DNA from: Ralstonia sp. SET104
GTDB taxonomy: Bacteria > Pseudomonadota > Gammaproteobacteria > Burkholderiales > Burkholderiaceae
Assembly: GCF_003851545.1 (NCBI RefSeq)
Contig: NZ_BHVX01000001.1
Coordinates: forward strand, 1-64,000
Direction of reading: 5' to 3'
Length of the DNA: 64,000 nucleotides
The translations under genes were made by a program, and so were the position numbers. Below, one piece after another: positions 63,156 through 64,000 of this stretch (the first letter of the stretch is position 1; the number at the start of each line of letters is the position of its first letter). The notes under the pieces were generated by a model. It did no database searches and had not been told where the DNA came from. It was given only the letters and a program-made list of their open reading frames with translations.

Positions 63156-63455
63156 ATGCTACACCCCCTCTCCGAAACCCTCTTCAGCGAGTACCGCCGC
63201 CGCGCACTGGGCCTGCTCTTGCTGCGGCCGGAAAACGCCTACCACGTGCGTGAAATCGCACGCCTGACAGGCACCCCGCCGGGCACCTTGCACAAAGAAC
63301 TCAGCAAACTTGCCAACGTCGGCATCCTCACCCGAGCGCGCAACGGCAACCAGGTCATTTATCAGGCTGATCGAACCTGCCCGATCTTTGAAGAGCTGGC
63401 GAGCATCATGCGCAAAACATCCGGCTTGGCTGACGTGCTGGCTCAAGCGTTGTAG
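63156..63455 (+). CDS. Winged-helix regulator, N-terminal half of a wHTH-nucleotidyltransferase protein
   Basis: 99 aa. ALGLLLLRPENAYHVREIAR, then LTGTPPGTLHKELSKLANVG, gives a winged helix. It ends at an amber codon (63453-63455). The same frame then runs on without another stop through a nucleotidyltransferase domain to 63764. In the family I know, wHTH and nucleotidyltransferase are one chain of about 200 aa, so this is probably the front half of a gene broken by one nonsense mutation. Confidence 0.75.
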   Translation: MLHPLSETLFSEYRRRALGLLLLRPENAYHVREIARLTGTPPGTLHKELSKLANVGILTRARNGNQVIYQADRTCPIFEELASIMRKTSGLADVLAQAL

Positions 63456-63476
63456 CCGTGCTCGGCGCACATTGAC

Positions 63477-63764
63477 GTGGCATTCGTATTTGGCTCCGTT
63501 GCGCGTGCCCAAGAGACGGCAAGCAGTGACATTGACGTGATGATTGTCGGCACAGTTGGCTTTGTCGATGTCATACGGCAGTTGTACGAAGCACAGACCT
63601 CCTTGGGACGCGAAATCAACCCAAAGGTCTTGTCGGCAGCCGAGTGGCGAAATGGCATCTCAACGCGAGAGCCTTTTCTACTAGACGTCCAGGCCAAGCC
63701 CAAGATCTTCCTGATCGGCAACGAACATGACCTTGCAGAACTTAGTGGGGATCAGTCTCGATGA
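63477..63764 (+). CDS. MNT-type nucleotidyltransferase domain, separated from its wHTH by an amber codon
   Basis: From GTG 63477 (95 aa if restarted there), in the same frame as the wHTH part. VFGSVARAQETASSDIDVMI has the GS-x10-DxD active site of minimal nucleotidyltransferases, which in MNT/HEPN systems AMPylate and silence the HEPN toxin. No Shine-Dalgarno sequence is visible for an independent start. The HEPN gene overlaps its end. Confidence 0.7.
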   Translation: MAFVFGSVARAQETASSDIDVMIVGTVGFVDVIRQLYEAQTSLGREINPKVLSAAEWRNGISTREPFLLDVQAKPKIFLIGNEHDLAELSGDQSR

Positions 63765-64000
63765 GGTGCGGCCCGCGCGCGAGCAGGTTGCAAAACTGCT
63801 TGCCGCCGCACAACGCAATCTGGCGGACGCGCAACTCGCGGCGTTGAGCAACGAGAACCGATTCGATGCTGCCTACAAGGCCATCATGCAATTGGCGATG
63901 CTGGCATTGCACGCCAATGGCTATCGCACGTTGACGAGCCGCCCAGGCCATCATCAGACCGCCATTCAAACGCTGCCGGAAACCATTGGCCTGGAGAAGC
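63727..64000 (+). CDS. HEPN-domain protein, truncated by the window end
   Basis: ATG 63727 lies inside the nucleotidyltransferase gene. The visible 91 codons read SLDEVRPAREQVAKLLAAAQ, FDAAYKAIMQLAMLALHANG and YRTLTSRPGHHQTAIQTLPE, typical of HEPN proteins paired with MNT nucleotidyltransferases. HEPN partners are commonly RNase toxins; the R-x4-6-H motif would lie beyond the window or is degenerate. Confidence 0.8.
   Translation, partial: MTLQNLVGISLDEVRPAREQVAKLLAAAQRNLADAQLAALSNENRFDAAYKAIMQLAMLALHANGYRTLTSRPGHHQTAIQTLPETIGLEK

Overview
The window is GC-rich, with tightly packed genes. Protein content points to a betaproteobacterium of the Ralstonia pickettii type: a Burkholderiales-type trimeric porin, HexR-controlled Entner-Doudoroff genes, a QseBC-like pair, a caa3-type oxidase, and a decayed SolR/LuxR-like regulator. 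The genus is inferred from protein resemblance and is not proven.

Layout. 1-3 kb: a LysR regulator divergent from an alpha/beta hydrolase, then a frameshifted MerR gene. 3-6.2 kb: an EAL-CBS-GGDEF cyclic-di-GMP protein, a LuxR-type remnant and a long gap without a clear gene. 6.2-13.7 kb: a secreted propeller-discoidin protein, a Tat-exported PhoD-like phosphatase, a PanE-like reductase, a Crp/Fnr regulator, a small 2OG-Fe(II) oxygenase, a DUF2164 protein and a periplasmic trehalase with a LacI-type operator. 13.9-22.1 kb: a solute-binding protein, GntR regulator and aconitase on the minus strand, divergent from a lactonase, MFS permease and porin; this looks like an organic-acid or sugar-acid catabolic unit. 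22.2-23.9 kb: two hypothetical genes, a secreted chorismate mutase and a 27-residue Cys-rich peptide.

23.9-33.2 kb is a reactive-sulfur island. It holds two sulfurtransferases, two YeeE/YedE transporter pairs, a persulfide-dioxygenase-like metallo-hydrolase, an MFS carrier, a DUF2892 protein, an AhpD-like protein, and a BigR/SqrR-type thiol repressor at the divergent promoter. It also encodes an unrecognised exported protein with four SPC(A/S)P repeats. 33.3-39.4 kb: HtrA protease, remnants of a hydrolase and an AraC gene, a QseBC-like pair, and an operon of structured RNA, 80-aa protein and atypical response regulator, part of which is tandemly duplicated. 39.4-45.6 kb: hexR, glk, pgl and zwf facing edd, with two HexR operators between zwf and edd. 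45.7-53 kb: yceH, a universal stress protein, DUF3293, a membrane protein and a five-gene caa3 oxidase operon. 53-56.3 kb: a third copy of the structured RNA plus small ORF, then a 2.6-kb insertion sequence with 31-bp perfect terminal inverted repeats, a zinc-ribbon transposase and a passenger gene, inserted in the loop of a terminator hairpin. 56.4-62.2 kb: exported catalase, a Cys/Met-metabolism PLP enzyme, an NRAMP-related transporter, a DUF421 protein and an SDR oxidoreductase. 62.3-64 kb: a RelE/HigB-type toxin-antitoxin pair and the start of a wHTH-nucleotidyltransferase/HEPN module whose first gene is split by an in-frame amber codon.

The most interesting observation is the RNA element present three times (about 38.3, 39.1 and 53.4 kb, minus strand). 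Each copy has a matching promoter and two hairpin loops complementary to two segments further downstream in the same RNA. Between copies these pairings change in a compensatory way. This is the architecture of phage P1/P7 C4 antisense RNA, here placed ahead of a family of small proteins and, in one locus, a response regulator without its phospho-acceptor aspartate.
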